Of a DNA stretch of 42,112 nt, positions 8,615 through 17,451 are shown piece after piece. Origin of the DNA: Comamonadaceae bacterium. Lineage in GTDB: Bacteria; Pseudomonadota; Gammaproteobacteria; Burkholderiales; Burkholderiaceae. The stretch is taken from NCBI GenBank assembly GCA_947484245.1, contig CANKOT010000008.1, positions 1-42,112 of the forward strand, read 5' to 3'. Position 1 is the first letter of the stretch. Each line of letters begins with the position of its first letter. The translations under genes were made by a program, and so were the position numbers. The notes beneath the pieces are model-generated. The model saw only the letters and a list, made by a program, of their open reading frames with translations. It was not told the DNA's origin and did no database searches.

Positions 8615-9388
8615 ATGAACGACCACGCGACGCGTTTTGAATTGGACGAGCGCCAACGCGCCATTTTGGCGGAAATGGGTGTGCGCGTTTGGATGCCCAA
8701 AACAGCGCCGGCCTTGCCTGAAGTAGCAACAGAAGCAGCAACAGAAGTGGCGCCAGTCTCTCAAAGCATTGCACCGCAATTGCTGTCGATTCCCATTGTC
8801 GATGTGTCGCAATTGCCAGCGGGCATTGCCAACATGGATTGGGCGCAACTGCAGTCGGCGGTTGCCTCTTGCACAAGCTGTGGCTTGAGTCAGTCTCGCC
8901 AGCAAGCCATTATGGGAGACGGCTTCGTTTCAGCAGATTGGCTCATTGTGGGCGATGCGCCAGGTGAGGAAGAAGACAAGGATGCACGCAGCTTTGCAGG
9001 CCCCGCGGGCCAATTGCTTGACAACATGTTGAAGGCACTGGGCCTCACACGGGACCAAGTTTATTTAACCCATGCGCTGAAATGTCGAACCCCTTCAGGT
9101 CGCAATGCCAGTCACATTGAGGTGTCGCATTGCGCCCATTATTTGTCGCGGCAAGTGGCACTGGTCCAGCCCAAAGTGATCTTGGCCATGGGCAGAACGG
9201 CGGCCTTGGCCTTGTTGCAAAGTGCAGAGCCCTTGGGCAAATTGCGCTCGCAAGTGCAAAGCTTTCAGGGTGTTCCTGTGGTGGTCACTTATCCGCCAGC
9301 CTATTTGCTTCGCAATCAAGCTGACAAGGCCAAAGCTTGGGCCGATTTGTGTTTGGCAGCCAGCTTGGTGCCTTCAAGCAGCACTTGA
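8615..9388 (+). CDS. Uracil-DNA glycosylase family 4-like protein, divergent active-site motifs
   Basis: Family 4 uracil-DNA glycosylases are iron-sulfur enzymes that remove uracil from DNA. The 257-residue protein has a variable Ala/Pro-rich N-terminal part, then four Cys at 86, 89, 157 and 173 that fit the family 4Fe-4S cluster, and motif 1 GDAPGEEEDK at 113-122. Two usually conserved positions differ: the segment normally reading TNxxKCRPP is THALKCRTP (residues 152-160), and motif 2, normally with HPAYLL, reads TYPPAYLL (225-232). The fold assignment is firm, activity less so. The gene follows rimI by 26 bases and probably belongs to the tsaB-rimI transcript. Confidence 0.88.
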   Translation: MNDHATRFELDERQRAILAEMGVRVWMPKTAPALPEVATEAATEVAPVSQSIAPQLLSIPIVDVSQLPAGIANMDWAQLQSAVASCTSCGLSQSRQQAIMGDGFVSADWLIVGDAPGEEEDKDARSFAGPAGQLLDNMLKALGLTRDQVYLTHALKCRTPSGRNASHIEVSHCAHYLSRQVALVQPKVILAMGRTAALALLQSAEPLGKLRSQVQSFQGVPVVVTYPPAYLLRNQADKAKAWADLCLAASLVPSSST

Positions 9389-9396
9389 GCCGCTTC

Positions 9397-9413
9397 AAGG
9401 CTTAAGCCTTTTT
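9397..9413 (+). terminator. Possible weak terminator after the glycosylase gene
   Basis: AAGGC, the loop TTAA and GCCTT, then further T, form a short hairpin between two convergent genes. The stem is only five base pairs and overlaps the stop codon of the minus-strand EamA gene, so the assignment is tentative. Confidence 0.4.
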
Positions 9414-10316
9414 GGCGTCTTCAGCTGGGGCAAGACTGGCAGCTTGTGATGGCCACAACACGCTGGCAATCGAGACAACCATGAGAGCCATCGCCGCCCA
9501 GTCTTGCCAATGAAGTATTTCATTCAGGGCCCATGCGCCGCTGAACACCCCCAAAATAGGAATCATCATGACACTCAATGTGGAAGCCACGGGCGGCAAG
9601 CCGCGCGCCAAATAAAACCAAGCGGCGTGCGCAAAGCCAAACACCAAGAAGGCGTTGAAGAGAATGGCGGCCCAGTGTGCGGGGCTTGGCTCTTGCCACC
9701 TGTCTGATTCAAAAACAAATGCCAAGACCATCATCACCAGGGTGGTCAAGGCGGTCATCCAAAAAGACAAGGTGAGGGTTGGCAATGGAATGGTGGTTCG
9801 GCGCATCAATTGGGTGCCCAAAGCCCAAGTGCTGGCAGAGATCAAGGCCAACAAAACGCCCACAGGTTTGCCAGAGAGATTGGACAACTCATGCCAAAGC
9901 AACAGCAGAACCCCCAGGGCTGCTGCAAACACCCCACCCCAAGCGCGCTTGGAGAGTTGGTTTTGAAAAATGAAGGCCCCAATCAGGGCTGAGAAGATGG
10001 GCATGGTGTAGCCCAAAATGGCCGATCTGCCGCTGGACAAATACTGCACGGCCAAAATGATCAAGGCATGCCAAATGAACATGTTGAAAATGGCCAAGAC
10101 CAACAACTCACGCCAGTATTGCCGCGGAACTCGAAAAGGAACCTTCATGGCCAAAAGGCCCAAGCCCAAGATGGGTGTGCCAATTAGCAAGCAAAGCATG
10201 CGAAAGGTCAAAGGCGGATAACCCGTGACACCCAGCTTCAAAACAGGCCAGTTCAGGCCCCAAACCAAGGTGAGAAGCACCAAGAGAACCCATTGGCGTG
10301 TTGTGAGTGAATGCAT
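9402..10316 (-). CDS. EamA/DMT family transporter
   Basis: This is a second drug/metabolite transporter-like permease, 304 residues with about ten membrane helices in two EamA repeats. The first starts WVLLVLLTLVWGLNWPVLK with the family's WGxNW element; the second starts near GVLLALISASTWALGTQLM. The C-terminus ends in a short charged tail. It is convergent with the glycosylase gene and divergent from pyrF, whose promoter lies in the 76-base gap. It differs enough from the EamA protein at 6333 that the two do not look like a recent duplication. The substrate is unknown. Confidence 0.9.
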   Translation of the reverse strand: MHSLTTRQWVLLVLLTLVWGLNWPVLKLGVTGYPPLTFRMLCLLIGTPILGLGLLAMKVPFRVPRQYWRELLVLAIFNMFIWHALIILAVQYLSSGRSAILGYTMPIFSALIGAFIFQNQLSKRAWGGVFAAALGVLLLLWHELSNLSGKPVGVLLALISASTWALGTQLMRRTTIPLPTLTLSFWMTALTTLVMMVLAFVFESDRWQEPSPAHWAAILFNAFLVFGFAHAAWFYLARGLPPVASTLSVMMIPILGVFSGAWALNEILHWQDWAAMALMVVSIASVLWPSQAASLAPAEDAKKA

Positions 10317-10357
10317 GGGGTCGATCTTAGTGCGAAATGCCGCAATAGGCTGTGAGT

Positions 10358-10386
10358 TTGAGTCTGGCGGTTTGAGCCTTTAAAAT
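10358..10386 (+). promoter_or_regulatory. Sigma-70 type promoter of pyrF
   Basis: The -35 element TTGAGT (10358-10363) and -10 element TAAAAT (10381-10386) are separated by exactly 17 bases. The start point expected seven bases past the -10 box is 10393, the A of the pyrF ATG, which predicts a leaderless mRNA. No Shine-Dalgarno precedes the ATG. Confidence 0.7.
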
Positions 10387-10392
10387 CGCAAC

Positions 10393-11235
10393 ATGACCTT
10401 CTTAGAACAACTGCAAGGCGCCGAGCGCCAAAACGGCTCCCTGTTGTGTGTGGGCCTCGATCCTGAACCCAACAAGTTTCCCGCCGGCCTGAAAGGCGAC
10501 GCCAGCAAGATCTATGATTTTTGCGCGCAGATTGTCGATGCCACAGCCGATTTGGCCATCTCATTCAAACCCCAAATTGCCTACTTTGCAGCGCATCGGG
10601 CTGAAGATCAATTGGAAAAATTGATGGAGCACATGCGCCGCAACGTGCCCCATGTGCCCGTCATTTTGGATGCCAAGCGGGGCGACATTGGTGCGACTGC
10701 AGAGCAGTATGCCAAAGAAGCCTTTGAGCGTTACGGCGCAGACGCCGTTACCTTGTCGCCCTTCATGGGGTTTGATTCAGTGCAGCCCTATTTAAAGCAC
10801 CATGGCAAGGGCGCTTTTTTGCTGTGCCGTACGTCTAACCCTGGCGGAGATGATCTGCAGAACCAGCGCTTGGCTTCTGTGGAGGGCCAGCCCTTGCTGT
10901 ACGAACACATTGCCAAGTTAGCGCAAGGCCCTTGGAATGTGAGTGGCCAGTTAGGCTTGGTGGTAGGTGCCACCTACCCTGCTGAAATTGAACGTGTGCG
11001 CAGTTTGGCGCCTACTTTGCCTTTGCTCATTCCCGGTGTGGGTGCGCAAGGCGGCGACGCTGTAGCCACCATCAAGGCTGGTTACCGCCAGAGCAAAGGG
11101 GCTACCACCGGTGCGGTCATTGTGAGTTCATCGCGGGCTATTTTGTATGCGTCATCGGGTAATGATTTTGCGCAAGCCGCGCGCCAAGAAGCCATCCGTA
11201 CGCGTGACCTTTTGAGAGCTGCAGCCCAAGACTGA
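10393..11235 (+). CDS. pyrF: Orotidine 5'-phosphate decarboxylase PyrF
   Basis: PyrF decarboxylates OMP to UMP, the last step of de novo UMP synthesis, in the cytosol. The 280-residue protein is the longer group 2 type. It shows [14 protein letters not shown] near residues 17-30, the catalytic signature [10 protein letters not shown] at 91-100 (Lys95 with neighbouring Asp) and [10 protein letters not shown] near the phosphate-binding loop. A consensus-like promoter places transcription start on the ATG itself. The gene is divergent from the EamA gene and convergent with uvrA, so it is probably monocistronic. Confidence 0.97.
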   Translation: MTFLEQLQGAERQNGSLLCVGLDPEPNKFPAGLKGDASKIYDFCAQIVDATADLAISFKPQIAYFAAHRAEDQLEKLMEHMRRNVPHVPVILDAKRGDIGATAEQYAKEAFERYGADAVTLSPFMGFDSVQPYLKHHGKGAFLLCRTSNPGGDDLQNQRLASVEGQPLLYEHIAKLAQGPWNVSGQLGLVVGATYPAEIERVRSLAPTLPLLIPGVGAQGGDAVATIKAGYRQSKGATTGAVIVSSSRAILYASSGNDFAQAARQEAIRTRDLLRAAAQD

Positions 11236-11246
11236 AGCGACGCTGT

Positions 11247-11282
11247 GTCCTGATGCAAATGCGCTCAGGACGATTTATTTTT
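11247..11282 (+). terminator. Probable pyrF terminator
   Basis: GTCCTGA (11247-11253) pairs with TCAGGAC (11265-11271) across an 11-base loop, followed by the T-rich GATTTATTTTT. It ends just inside the 3' end of convergent uvrA. Confidence 0.6.
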
Positions 11283-14200
11283 CAAGCAAGCGCTTCAAGT
11301 AACGGCCGGTAAAGCTGGCAGGATTTTGCGCCAGTGTTTCGGGCGTACCCACTCCAACCACCGTACCGCCACCGGAGCCCCCTTCCGGGCCCATGTCGAT
11401 CACCCAATCTGCGGTTTTGATCACATCCAAGTTGTGCTCAATCACCACAATGGTGTTGCCCGCATCGCGCAGTTGGTGCAACACTTTGAGCAGCAAAGCA
11501 ATGTCGGCAAAGTGCAAACCGGTGGTGGGCTCGTCCAAGATGTACAAAGTGCGACCCGTGTCGCGCTTGGACAATTCCAGAGCCAACTTCACGCGCTGTG
11601 CTTCACCGCCAGACAAGGTGGTGGCCGCTTGGCCCAAGCGGATGTAGCTCAAGCCCACATCGAGCAGCGTTTGCAACTTGCGCGCTATAGCGGGTACGGC
11701 ATTGAAGAACTCGTGGGCCGCCTCAACGGTCATGTCGAGCATTTGGGCAATGTTTTTGCCCTTGTACAAAATTTCCAACGTTTCGCGGTTGTAACGTTGG
11801 CCATGGCACACATCGCAAGGCACATACACATCGGGCAAGAAGTGCATTTCCACTTTCACCATGCCGTCGCCTTGGCAAGCTTCACAACGTCCGCCACCGT
11901 TTGAAGCGTTGACGTTAAAACTAAAGCGACCCGGCCCATAACCGCGCTCACGTGCTGCAGGCACTTCGGTCATGAGGTCGCGAATGTGAGTGAACAAGCC
12001 GGTGTAGGTGGCCGGGTTGCTGCGCGGTGTGCGGCCAATGGGCGACTGATCAACGTTGATCACTTTGTCAAAGTGATAGAGCCCCAAAATGTCTTCGTGG
12101 GCGGCAGGCTCGTCGTGCGCGCGATGAATGCTGCGCGCCGCAGCGGTGTACAAAGTTTCGTTCACCAAGGTGGATTTGCCAGAACCTGAAACACCCGTGA
12201 CGCAGGTGAGCAAGCCCACAGGAAATGCAGCGCGCACATTTTTCAAATTGTGACCTGTGGCGCCCACAATTTCAATGAATTCTTTGCCAGGTGCGTGGCG
12301 CTTGGCAGGCACTTCGATGGCTTTGCGACCCGACAAATATTGACCCGTTAAAGAATCGGGTGCTTGCAAAATATCGGCGCAAGTCCCTTGCGCCATCACA
12401 CGGCCGCCGTGCACGCCTGCACCCGGCCCCATGTCAATCACATGGTCGGCCACGCGAATCATGTCTTCATCGTGTTCGACCACCAACACGCTGTTGCCAA
12501 TATCGCGCAAATGCTTGAGCGTGCCAATGAGGCGGTCGTTGTCGCGTTGATGCAAACCGATGCTGGGTTCGTCCAATACATACATCACACCCGTCAGGCC
12601 GGAGCCAATTTGGCTGGCCAAGCGAATACGCTGTGCTTCGCCGCCAGACAATGTGTCGGCACTGCGGTCGAGGCTTAAATAGTTCAAGCCCACATCGTTC
12701 AAGAATTTCAAACGAGAGCCAATTTCGCTCACCACTTTGTCGGCAATTTCAGCTTTGGCACCATGCAGTTTCAAGCTTTGAAAGTAGGTTTGAGCTTCAC
12801 CCAAAGTGACGTGGTTGACTTCATAAATGGCGCGCGCTTGTGGGCCCTCGCCTACCCGCACATGACGTGCTTCGCGCCGCAAACGCGTGCCCTTGCAATC
12901 GGAGCAAGCGTGGTGACTGCGCATGCGTGCAAGGTCTTCGCGCACCACGCTGGAGTCAGTTTCTTTGTAGCGCCTTGTGAGGTTGGGAATGATGCCTTCG
13001 AAGGGGTGTTTTTTGGAAACTTTTTTGCCCTTCGATGCGCCAGACTCCATGATGTAACTGAACTTGATGTCTTCTTCGCCCGAGCCCCACAAAATACTGT
13101 TTCGCACAGTTTCTGTCAGTGATTCGAAAGGCGCTTCCACATCAAACGCATAATGCTTGGCCAAGCTTTCGAGCATGCTGAAATAAAAACCATTGCGACG
13201 ATCCCAGCCTTTGATGGCGCCACTGGCCAAGCTCAAAGAAGGAAATGCCACCACGCGGTCGATGTCAAATACTTCAGTGGTGCCCAAACCATCGCACGTG
13301 GTGCAAGCACCCATGGGCGAGTTGAACGAGAACAAGCGCGGCTCAAGTTCAGCAATTGAGTAATGGCACACCGGACACGCAAACTTGGCGTTGAACATGT
13401 GCTCTTTGCCGGTGTCCATTTCGACGGCCACGGCGCGTTGCTCTGCCAACCGGAGTGCTGCTTCAAAACTTTCGGCAATGCGCTGGCGCAATGCATCGCG
13501 CGCAGGAGCTTCGGCTTCGTGGCGAATTTTGAGACGATCGACCACCACATCGATGTCGTGTTTTTCGGTTTTCTTGAGCGTGGGCAAATTTTCCACTTCA
13601 AAGGTTTCGCCATTGATGCGAAAGCGCACATAACCCAGGGCTTGCATCTGCTCAAAGACTTTCTCAAACTCGCCTTTGCGTTCGCGCGCAATGGGCGCCA
13701 CGATCATGAGGCGCGTATCTTCGGGCAGTTCTAAAACAGCATCGACCATTTGGCTGACGGTTTGCGCTTGCAATGCCAAGTTGTGATCAGGGCAATAGGG
13801 CGTGCCCGCGCGTGCAAACAGCAAGCGCAGGTAGTCGTGAATTTCTGTGACGGTGCCCACGGTAGATCGCGGGTTGTGACTGGTGGCTTTTTGCTCAATG
13901 GAGATGGCAGGTGACAGGCCCTCAATCAAATCGACATCGGGCTTGTCCATCAGTTGTAAAAACTGTCGCGCATAGGCCGACAAGCTTTCAACATACCGAC
14001 GTTGACCTTCGGCATACAAGGTGTCAAAGGCCAAACTTGATTTGCCGGAGCCGCTCAAGCCGGTGATCACCACCAGTTGGTTGCGTGGAATGTCGAGGTC
14101 GATGTTTTTGAGGTTGTGCGTGCGGGCACCGCGAACGCTGATGTGAGTTTGGCGAAGCGCGCTGGCCAAGTAGGCCCCATCCTTGGCGTCTTTGGTGCCT

Positions 14201-14355
14201 TGGGTTTCTTGGATGCTTTGGGTGTTTGGCATGCCGGCTTCTAAGCGCGCTGCTTGCAGGGCGGCTTCCAACAGACGAACTTTCTCCCTGGCAGTTTCCA
14301 GTGCAGTGAGACTTGCGGGGGCGTTGGGTGCGTTCAAAATCGAGGTGCCAGACAA
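11275..14355 (-). CDS. uvrA: Excinuclease ABC subunit UvrA
   Basis: UvrA is the dimeric ABC-type ATPase that finds bulky DNA lesions and loads UvrB in nucleotide excision repair. The protein contains two ATPase modules, with Walker [10 protein letters not shown] in the first and GVSGSGKST in the second. Each has an ABC signature (LSGGEAQR) and zinc-finger Cys pairs (CPVC, CxxCxG, CEACx[12 protein letters not shown]). At 1026 residues it exceeds the usual 940 because about 70 residues precede [13 protein letters not shown], the normal N-terminus. This extension includes a helical Ala/Leu/Glu-rich stretch (about residues 17-40) and a Gln/Lys/Asp-rich linker. No better Met start was found. Confidence 0.96.
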   Translation of the reverse strand: MSGTSILNAPNAPASLTALETAREKVRLLEAALQAARLEAGMPNTQSIQETQGTKDAKDGAYLASALRQTHISVRGARTHNLKNIDLDIPRNQLVVITGLSGSGKSSLAFDTLYAEGQRRYVESLSAYARQFLQLMDKPDVDLIEGLSPAISIEQKATSHNPRSTVGTVTEIHDYLRLLFARAGTPYCPDHNLALQAQTVSQMVDAVLELPEDTRLMIVAPIARERKGEFEKVFEQMQALGYVRFRINGETFEVENLPTLKKTEKHDIDVVVDRLKIRHEAEAPARDALRQRIAESFEAALRLAEQRAVAVEMDTGKEHMFNAKFACPVCHYSIAELEPRLFSFNSPMGACTTCDGLGTTEVFDIDRVVAFPSLSLASGAIKGWDRRNGFYFSMLESLAKHYAFDVEAPFESLTETVRNSILWGSGEEDIKFSYIMESGASKGKKVSKKHPFEGIIPNLTRRYKETDSSVVREDLARMRSHHACSDCKGTRLRREARHVRVGEGPQARAIYEVNHVTLGEAQTYFQSLKLHGAKAEIADKVVSEIGSRLKFLNDVGLNYLSLDRSADTLSGGEAQRIRLASQIGSGLTGVMYVLDEPSIGLHQRDNDRLIGTLKHLRDIGNSVLVVEHDEDMIRVADHVIDMGPGAGVHGGRVMAQGTCADILQAPDSLTGQYLSGRKAIEVPAKRHAPGKEFIEIVGATGHNLKNVRAAFPVGLLTCVTGVSGSGKSTLVNETLYTAAARSIHRAHDEPAAHEDILGLYHFDKVINVDQSPIGRTPRSNPATYTGLFTHIRDLMTEVPAARERGYGPGRFSFNVNASNGGGRCEACQGDGMVKVEMHFLPDVYVPCDVCHGQRYNRETLEILYKGKNIAQMLDMTVEAAHEFFNAVPAIARKLQTLLDVGLSYIRLGQAATTLSGGEAQRVKLALELSKRDTGRTLYILDEPTTGLHFADIALLLKVLHQLRDAGNTIVVIEHNLDVIKTADWVIDMGPEGGSGGGTVVGVGTPETLAQNPASFTGRYLKRLLEK

Positions 14356-14433
14356 AACCCTCGATTATCGCTAAAGAAGGGCAGTCTGTCTGCTGAGCTG
14401 GTTCAACAGAACCACTGAGAGGTGGGTTGAAAC

Positions 14434-14461
14434 AAAAAAAGCCAGCAAGTGCTGGCTTTTT
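14434..14461 (-). terminator. Rho-independent terminator of the HiPIP gene
   Basis: On the minus strand AAAAAGCCAGCA, a short loop and TGCTGGC precede a run of seven T (A run 14434-14440 on the plus strand). It begins 26 bases past the HiPIP stop. The symmetric A/T tracts make it potentially bidirectional, and it insulates the downstream uvrA gene. Confidence 0.9.
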
Positions 14462-14487
14462 GAGGTGTGCTTTGAAAAAGCCTGAAC

Positions 14488-14796
14488 TTAGGCTTTCTTG
14501 GCCCAAGCTGAGCACCAGCCATTGCCGTGGACTTGCTTGCCAGCAAACAAGGGGCAACCGCCAGCAGGATCAGTGGCCTTGGCTTGGTACAAAGCGCAGT
14601 TGTTGCATTTTTGTGAAGCGGCGTGCTTGGGGAATTTCTTCGCGTCAACTTTGGTGGTGTCGGCGGCATAACCCAATGCAGCAGCTTGCGGGTCTTTTTC
14701 GTTCACCATGGCTTGGGCCATGGCTTGTTGTGCAGCCAAGGCTGTACCACCCAATGCCACTTGCATCATGAAAACGCGGCGGTTAGTTTGTTTCAT
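14488..14796 (-). CDS. High-potential iron-sulfur protein (HiPIP)
   Basis: This is a small periplasmic 4Fe-4S electron carrier. The 102-residue precursor begins with a twin-arginine signal (NRRVFMMQVALGG, cleavage near residue 28), consistent with export of a folded cluster protein. Four Cys at 64, 67, 81 and 95 match the HiPIP pattern (C-x2-C, then two 13-residue spacings), and the aromatic and Gly residues around GNGWCSAW are typical. TGGAGAT precedes the ATG. In betaproteobacteria such proteins can donate electrons to cytochrome oxidases or photosynthetic reaction centres. No reaction-centre genes are seen here, so the partner is unknown. Confidence 0.95.
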   Translation of the reverse strand: MKQTNRRVFMMQVALGGTALAAQQAMAQAMVNEKDPQAAALGYAADTTKVDAKKFPKHAASQKCNNCALYQAKATDPAGGCPLFAGKQVHGNGWCSAWAKKA

Positions 14797-14896
14797 AAAA
14801 TCTCCAATGAAGTTGCTAAAAATCTGAACGGACGAATATTACCGTTAAAAATGAAAGTTTGTTGGAGGCTTTGGGCTTATCAGCCCTCGAAGTTGA

Positions 14897-14967
14897 GCAG
14901 AAAGGCTGAAGGCGGCTGAACGATTTCTGGTACCCCAGTATGAGGAAGGCGCCTTCAGCCTTTCTGC
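14897..14967. repeat. Long perfect inverted repeat, 18-bp arms
   Basis: GCAGAAAGGCTGAAGGCG (14897-14914) is repeated exactly in inverted orientation at 14950-14967, with a 35-base interior holding a smaller CTGG/CCAG stem around GTACC. It occupies the 246-base divergent gap 14797-15042 between the HiPIP and MFS genes. No T run follows, so it is not a standard terminator. It could be an extragenic palindromic or small miniature-type repeat, or a cis-regulatory structure. No coding potential is evident in this gap. Confidence 0.85.
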
Positions 14968-14993
14968 CCAACCCCACCGGAGAAAATCGGGTT

Positions 14994-15022
14994 TTGAGAT
15001 ACCTTTTGGAATCGGGGACAAT
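14994..15022 (+). promoter_or_regulatory. Putative sigma-70 promoter of the MFS gene
   Basis: TTGAGA (14994-14999), a 17-base spacer and GACAAT (15017-15022) precede the ATG at 15043. The expected start near 15029 leaves a leader of about 14 bases. Confidence 0.5.
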
Positions 15023-15042
15023 CGGGGGTCTCGCCTATATTT

Positions 15043-16287
15043 ATGAACGCATCACCCAACCCTAGCCCTGTTTCGCCTTCTGAGCCCGCAGAGGCTTTGA
15101 ATGCCTCGCTCATGACCTCCTTGGAAAAGCGCTCGAGTATTTCATTGGCGGCCATTTATGGCTTGCGCATGCTGGGTTTGTTCTTGGTATTGCCTGTATT
15201 TGCCCTGGAGGCTGCGCATTACCCTGGGGGCGATGATCCTGCCCTTGTGGGTTTGGCCATGGGCATTTATGGCCTCACACAGGGGGCCCTGCAATTGGCG
15301 TTTGGGGCGGCTTCCGACAAGATTGGCCGCAAAAAAGTGATTGTGTTTGGCCTGCTGATTCTGGCGGTGGGCAGCTTTTGGGCGGCAGCAGCCGATAGTT
15401 TGTATGGCGTGCTCATTGGGCGAGCTTTGCAGGGGGCGGGCGCAGTCTCTGCGGTTGTGACCGCTTTGTTGGCGGACCAAACCCGTGATTTGGTCAGAAC
15501 CAAGGCCATGGCCTTGGTGGGGGCCAGCATCGGCCTCATGTTTGCGTTGTCCTTGATTTTGGCCCCTGCTCTCAATGCCATCGCGGGTTTGCCAGGCTTG
15601 TTCGTGCTGACAGGCCTGCTGGCTTTCGGCGGTGTGGCCGTGGTTATTTGGGGCGTGCCGCCCGAGCCTGTCCAGAAAACGGCGGTGCCCAAAGGCAGTT
15701 TGAAGGAGGTTCTGACACACGTCCCCTCGCTGCGCAACAATTTGGGGGTGTTTGTGCTGCACGGCGTTCTTTTGGCCATGTGGGTTGCAGTGCCGCAAAT
15801 GATGGTGGATGCTGGCTTGCCCAAAGAGCACCATTGGTGGATTTATCTTCCAGCCGTGTTGTTTGGATTTTTGGTCATGGGCAAAACGCTCTTTCCGCTT
15901 GAAAGAAAAGGCTATCTGCGCGCCGTCTTCCTAAGCTCAGCCATAGTCATCGCGCTGGTCTTGTTCAGCTTGGCCTTGGTGGCTGGCGGTTCACCCAATT
16001 TGTGGTGCATTGCCGCTATTTTGTGTATTTTCTTTTCCGCCTCCAACATCTTGGAGGCCTGTCAGCCCAGCATCGCCTCTCGGGGTGCGCCGCCGCATGC
16101 ACGTGGCATGGCCATGGGTTTTTACAATACCTTGCAGTCCTTGGGCTTTTTTGTGGGGGGCGCGGTAGGCGGCGCCCTCATGAAATCAGGTGGCGCGCAG
16201 GTTTTATTTGGGGTTTGTGGCGTTGCCACTCTGGTCTGGCTTTTGGTTGCATGGTTCATGGAACCCATTGAAGCACCCACCCGCTAG
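15043..16287 (+). CDS. Major facilitator superfamily transporter
   Basis: This is a 12-helix inner-membrane permease of 414 residues. After a 30-residue hydrophilic leader, helix 1 (LAAIYGLRMLGLFLVLPVF) begins, and the loop between helices 2 and 3 carries the MFS signature GAASDKIGRKKVIVFGL. The sequence resembles the drug-efflux branch (YajR/proton antiporter-like), where a GxLxDrxGrk motif and an outward helix 1 GLRMLG element occur. The substrate is not predictable. It is divergent from the HiPIP gene and 48 bases upstream of ssb; this MFS-ssb order, after uvrA on the opposite strand, is common in Comamonadaceae (from memory). Confidence 0.92.
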   Translation: MNASPNPSPVSPSEPAEALNASLMTSLEKRSSISLAAIYGLRMLGLFLVLPVFALEAAHYPGGDDPALVGLAMGIYGLTQGALQLAFGAASDKIGRKKVIVFGLLILAVGSFWAAAADSLYGVLIGRALQGAGAVSAVVTALLADQTRDLVRTKAMALVGASIGLMFALSLILAPALNAIAGLPGLFVLTGLLAFGGVAVVIWGVPPEPVQKTAVPKGSLKEVLTHVPSLRNNLGVFVLHGVLLAMWVAVPQMMVDAGLPKEHHWWIYLPAVLFGFLVMGKTLFPLERKGYLRAVFLSSAIVIALVLFSLALVAGGSPNLWCIAAILCIFFSASNILEACQPSIASRGAPPHARGMAMGFYNTLQSLGFFVGGAVGGALMKSGGAQVLFGVCGVATLVWLLVAWFMEPIEAPTR

Positions 16288-16335
16288 CAAGCATAATTGC
16301 AGCTGTTCATCGCAAGAGATTTCAAGGAAACAAAC

Positions 16336-16827
16336 ATGGCATCCGTCAACAAAGTCATTCTGATCGGCAACTGCGGCCGTGACCCCGAAATTCGCTACCT
16401 GCCCTCCGGTCAGGCCGTGGCCAATATCAGCATTGCCACCACCAGCCGCCGCAAAGACCGCACGTCTGGCGAAACCGTTGAGGACACGCAGTGGCATCGC
16501 GTTACTTTTTACGACCGTTTGGCCGAAATCGCTGGCGAGTATGTCAAAAAAGGTCGCCCCATCTACATTGAAGGCCGCCTGAAATACGGCAAGTACACCG
16601 ACCAGGCCGGCGTCGAGAAAAACACGGTCGACATCATTGCCACCGAAATGCAATTGCTGGGCGGCCGTGAAGGGATGGGCGGCCCCAGTGGTGGTGATGA
16701 AGAGGGTGGCGCACCTGCACGTCGCCCGGCCGCCGCGCCGCGCCCCGCTGCCAGTGCGCCTGCCGGCAAACCCGCCGCCAAGCCTGCCAGTGGTTTTGAC
16801 GACATGGACGACGACATTCCGTTTTAA
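16336..16827 (+). CDS. ssb: Single-stranded DNA-binding protein SSB
   Basis: SSB binds single-stranded DNA during replication, recombination and repair. The 163-residue protein has the N-terminal OB fold (MASVNKVILIGNCGRDPE, then FYDRLAEIAGEYVKKG and IYIEGRLKYGKY), an Ala/Pro-rich flexible tail and the acidic partner-binding tip DDMDDDIPF. The frame extends upstream to 16297, but the ATG at 16336 gives the canonical N-terminus and follows AAGGAAA. It lies near uvrA, as in many proteobacteria. A hairpin terminator follows at 16855. Confidence 0.97.
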   Translation: MASVNKVILIGNCGRDPEIRYLPSGQAVANISIATTSRRKDRTSGETVEDTQWHRVTFYDRLAEIAGEYVKKGRPIYIEGRLKYGKYTDQAGVEKNTVDIIATEMQLLGGREGMGGPSGGDEEGGAPARRPAAAPRPAASAPAGKPAAKPASGFDDMDDDIPF

Positions 16828-16854
16828 GCTGCATTCGCAGCCAAACCACCTTTG

Positions 16855-16882
16855 AAGCCTGTAAGTCCTACAGGCTTTTTTT
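16855..16882 (+). terminator. Rho-independent terminator of ssb
   Basis: AAGCCTGTA (16855-16863) pairs with TACAGGCTT (16869-16877) across AGTCC, followed by a T run to 16882. It cleanly separates ssb from the efflux operon. Confidence 0.92.
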
Positions 16883-16893
16883 GCGACCACTTT

Positions 16894-16911
16894 TATACCC
16901 CATGGGGTATA
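16894..16911. promoter_or_regulatory. CsoR/CstR-type operator, 18-bp perfect palindrome
   Basis: TATACCCCATGGGGTATA is perfectly palindromic and lies 31 bases before the efflux-operon ATG, between a poor -35-like TTTTAT and a -10-like TAAGAT (16915-16920). The TACCC(C)-GGGTA half-site arrangement is the type recognised by CsoR-family repressors (copper CsoR, persulfide CstR). The family assignment is inferred from the motif; no CsoR gene is in the window. Confidence 0.72.
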
Positions 16912-16941
16912 TGTTAAGATGCCATTTTCGTTGGAGACGAC

Positions 16942-17451
16942 ATGAAAAAGAAATTTGCAAACGCATCACACCCCTTAATTTGGAGCGCAGCCATGGCCGT
17001 GAGTCTGGTCATGGGTGCAGCCACTGCACTTGCGCAACACACAGCTGCTCCAACCGGACCGGCTGTGAAGGTCATCTCAGCCGGCCAAAAGTCTGTCGCC
17101 AATTACAGTGACATTGACGGGGTGGTTGAAGCGGTGATGCAAAGCACCTTGTCGTCACAAATTTCAGGCCGAGTGCTTAGTCTGAATGTCAAGGCGGGTG
17201 ATCGCGTGAGGGCCGGTCAAGTGCTGGCGACTATCGACGACAGAGAAACGCAAACGGGTGTGCTTCGAAGTCAAGCGCAATTGCAACAAAGCGACGCCGA
17301 GCTGCGTCAGCTGCAAATTGCATTGAAACGCACAGAAGACCTAAAGAAACAGGGCTTTGTCAGTTCGGCGGCTTTGGACTTGGCAGAGGCGCAATACAAA
17401 GCTGCCCAAGCAGGCCGCGAAAGTGCAGGTGCAGCCACTGCGCAAGCCTAA
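16942..17451 (+). pseudogene. RND efflux periplasmic adaptor, 5' part (interrupted by an in-frame TAA)
   Basis: This is the first 169 codons of an HlyD/AcrA-type membrane fusion protein, which would link the RND pump at 18011 to an outer-membrane channel. Visible are a signal peptide (cleavage near ALAQ, residue 32), the first half of the lipoyl-like domain (SGRVLSLNVKAGDRVRAGQVLATID) and the alpha-hairpin (QLQQSDAELRQLQIALKRTEDLKKQGFVS...). It ends at TAA (17449-17451) just where the family returns to the lipoyl domain. The same frame continues for 190 codons with matching sequence, so one complete gene of about 360 codons has been split by a nonsense codon, unless the base is a sequencing error. 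Confidence 0.88.

Noticed and set aside
14356..14433. Possible LexA (SOS) box before uvrA
   Set aside because: The best candidate has CTG and CAG separated by 11 bases, not the 10 required, and the flanks do not match CTGT-N8-ACAG.
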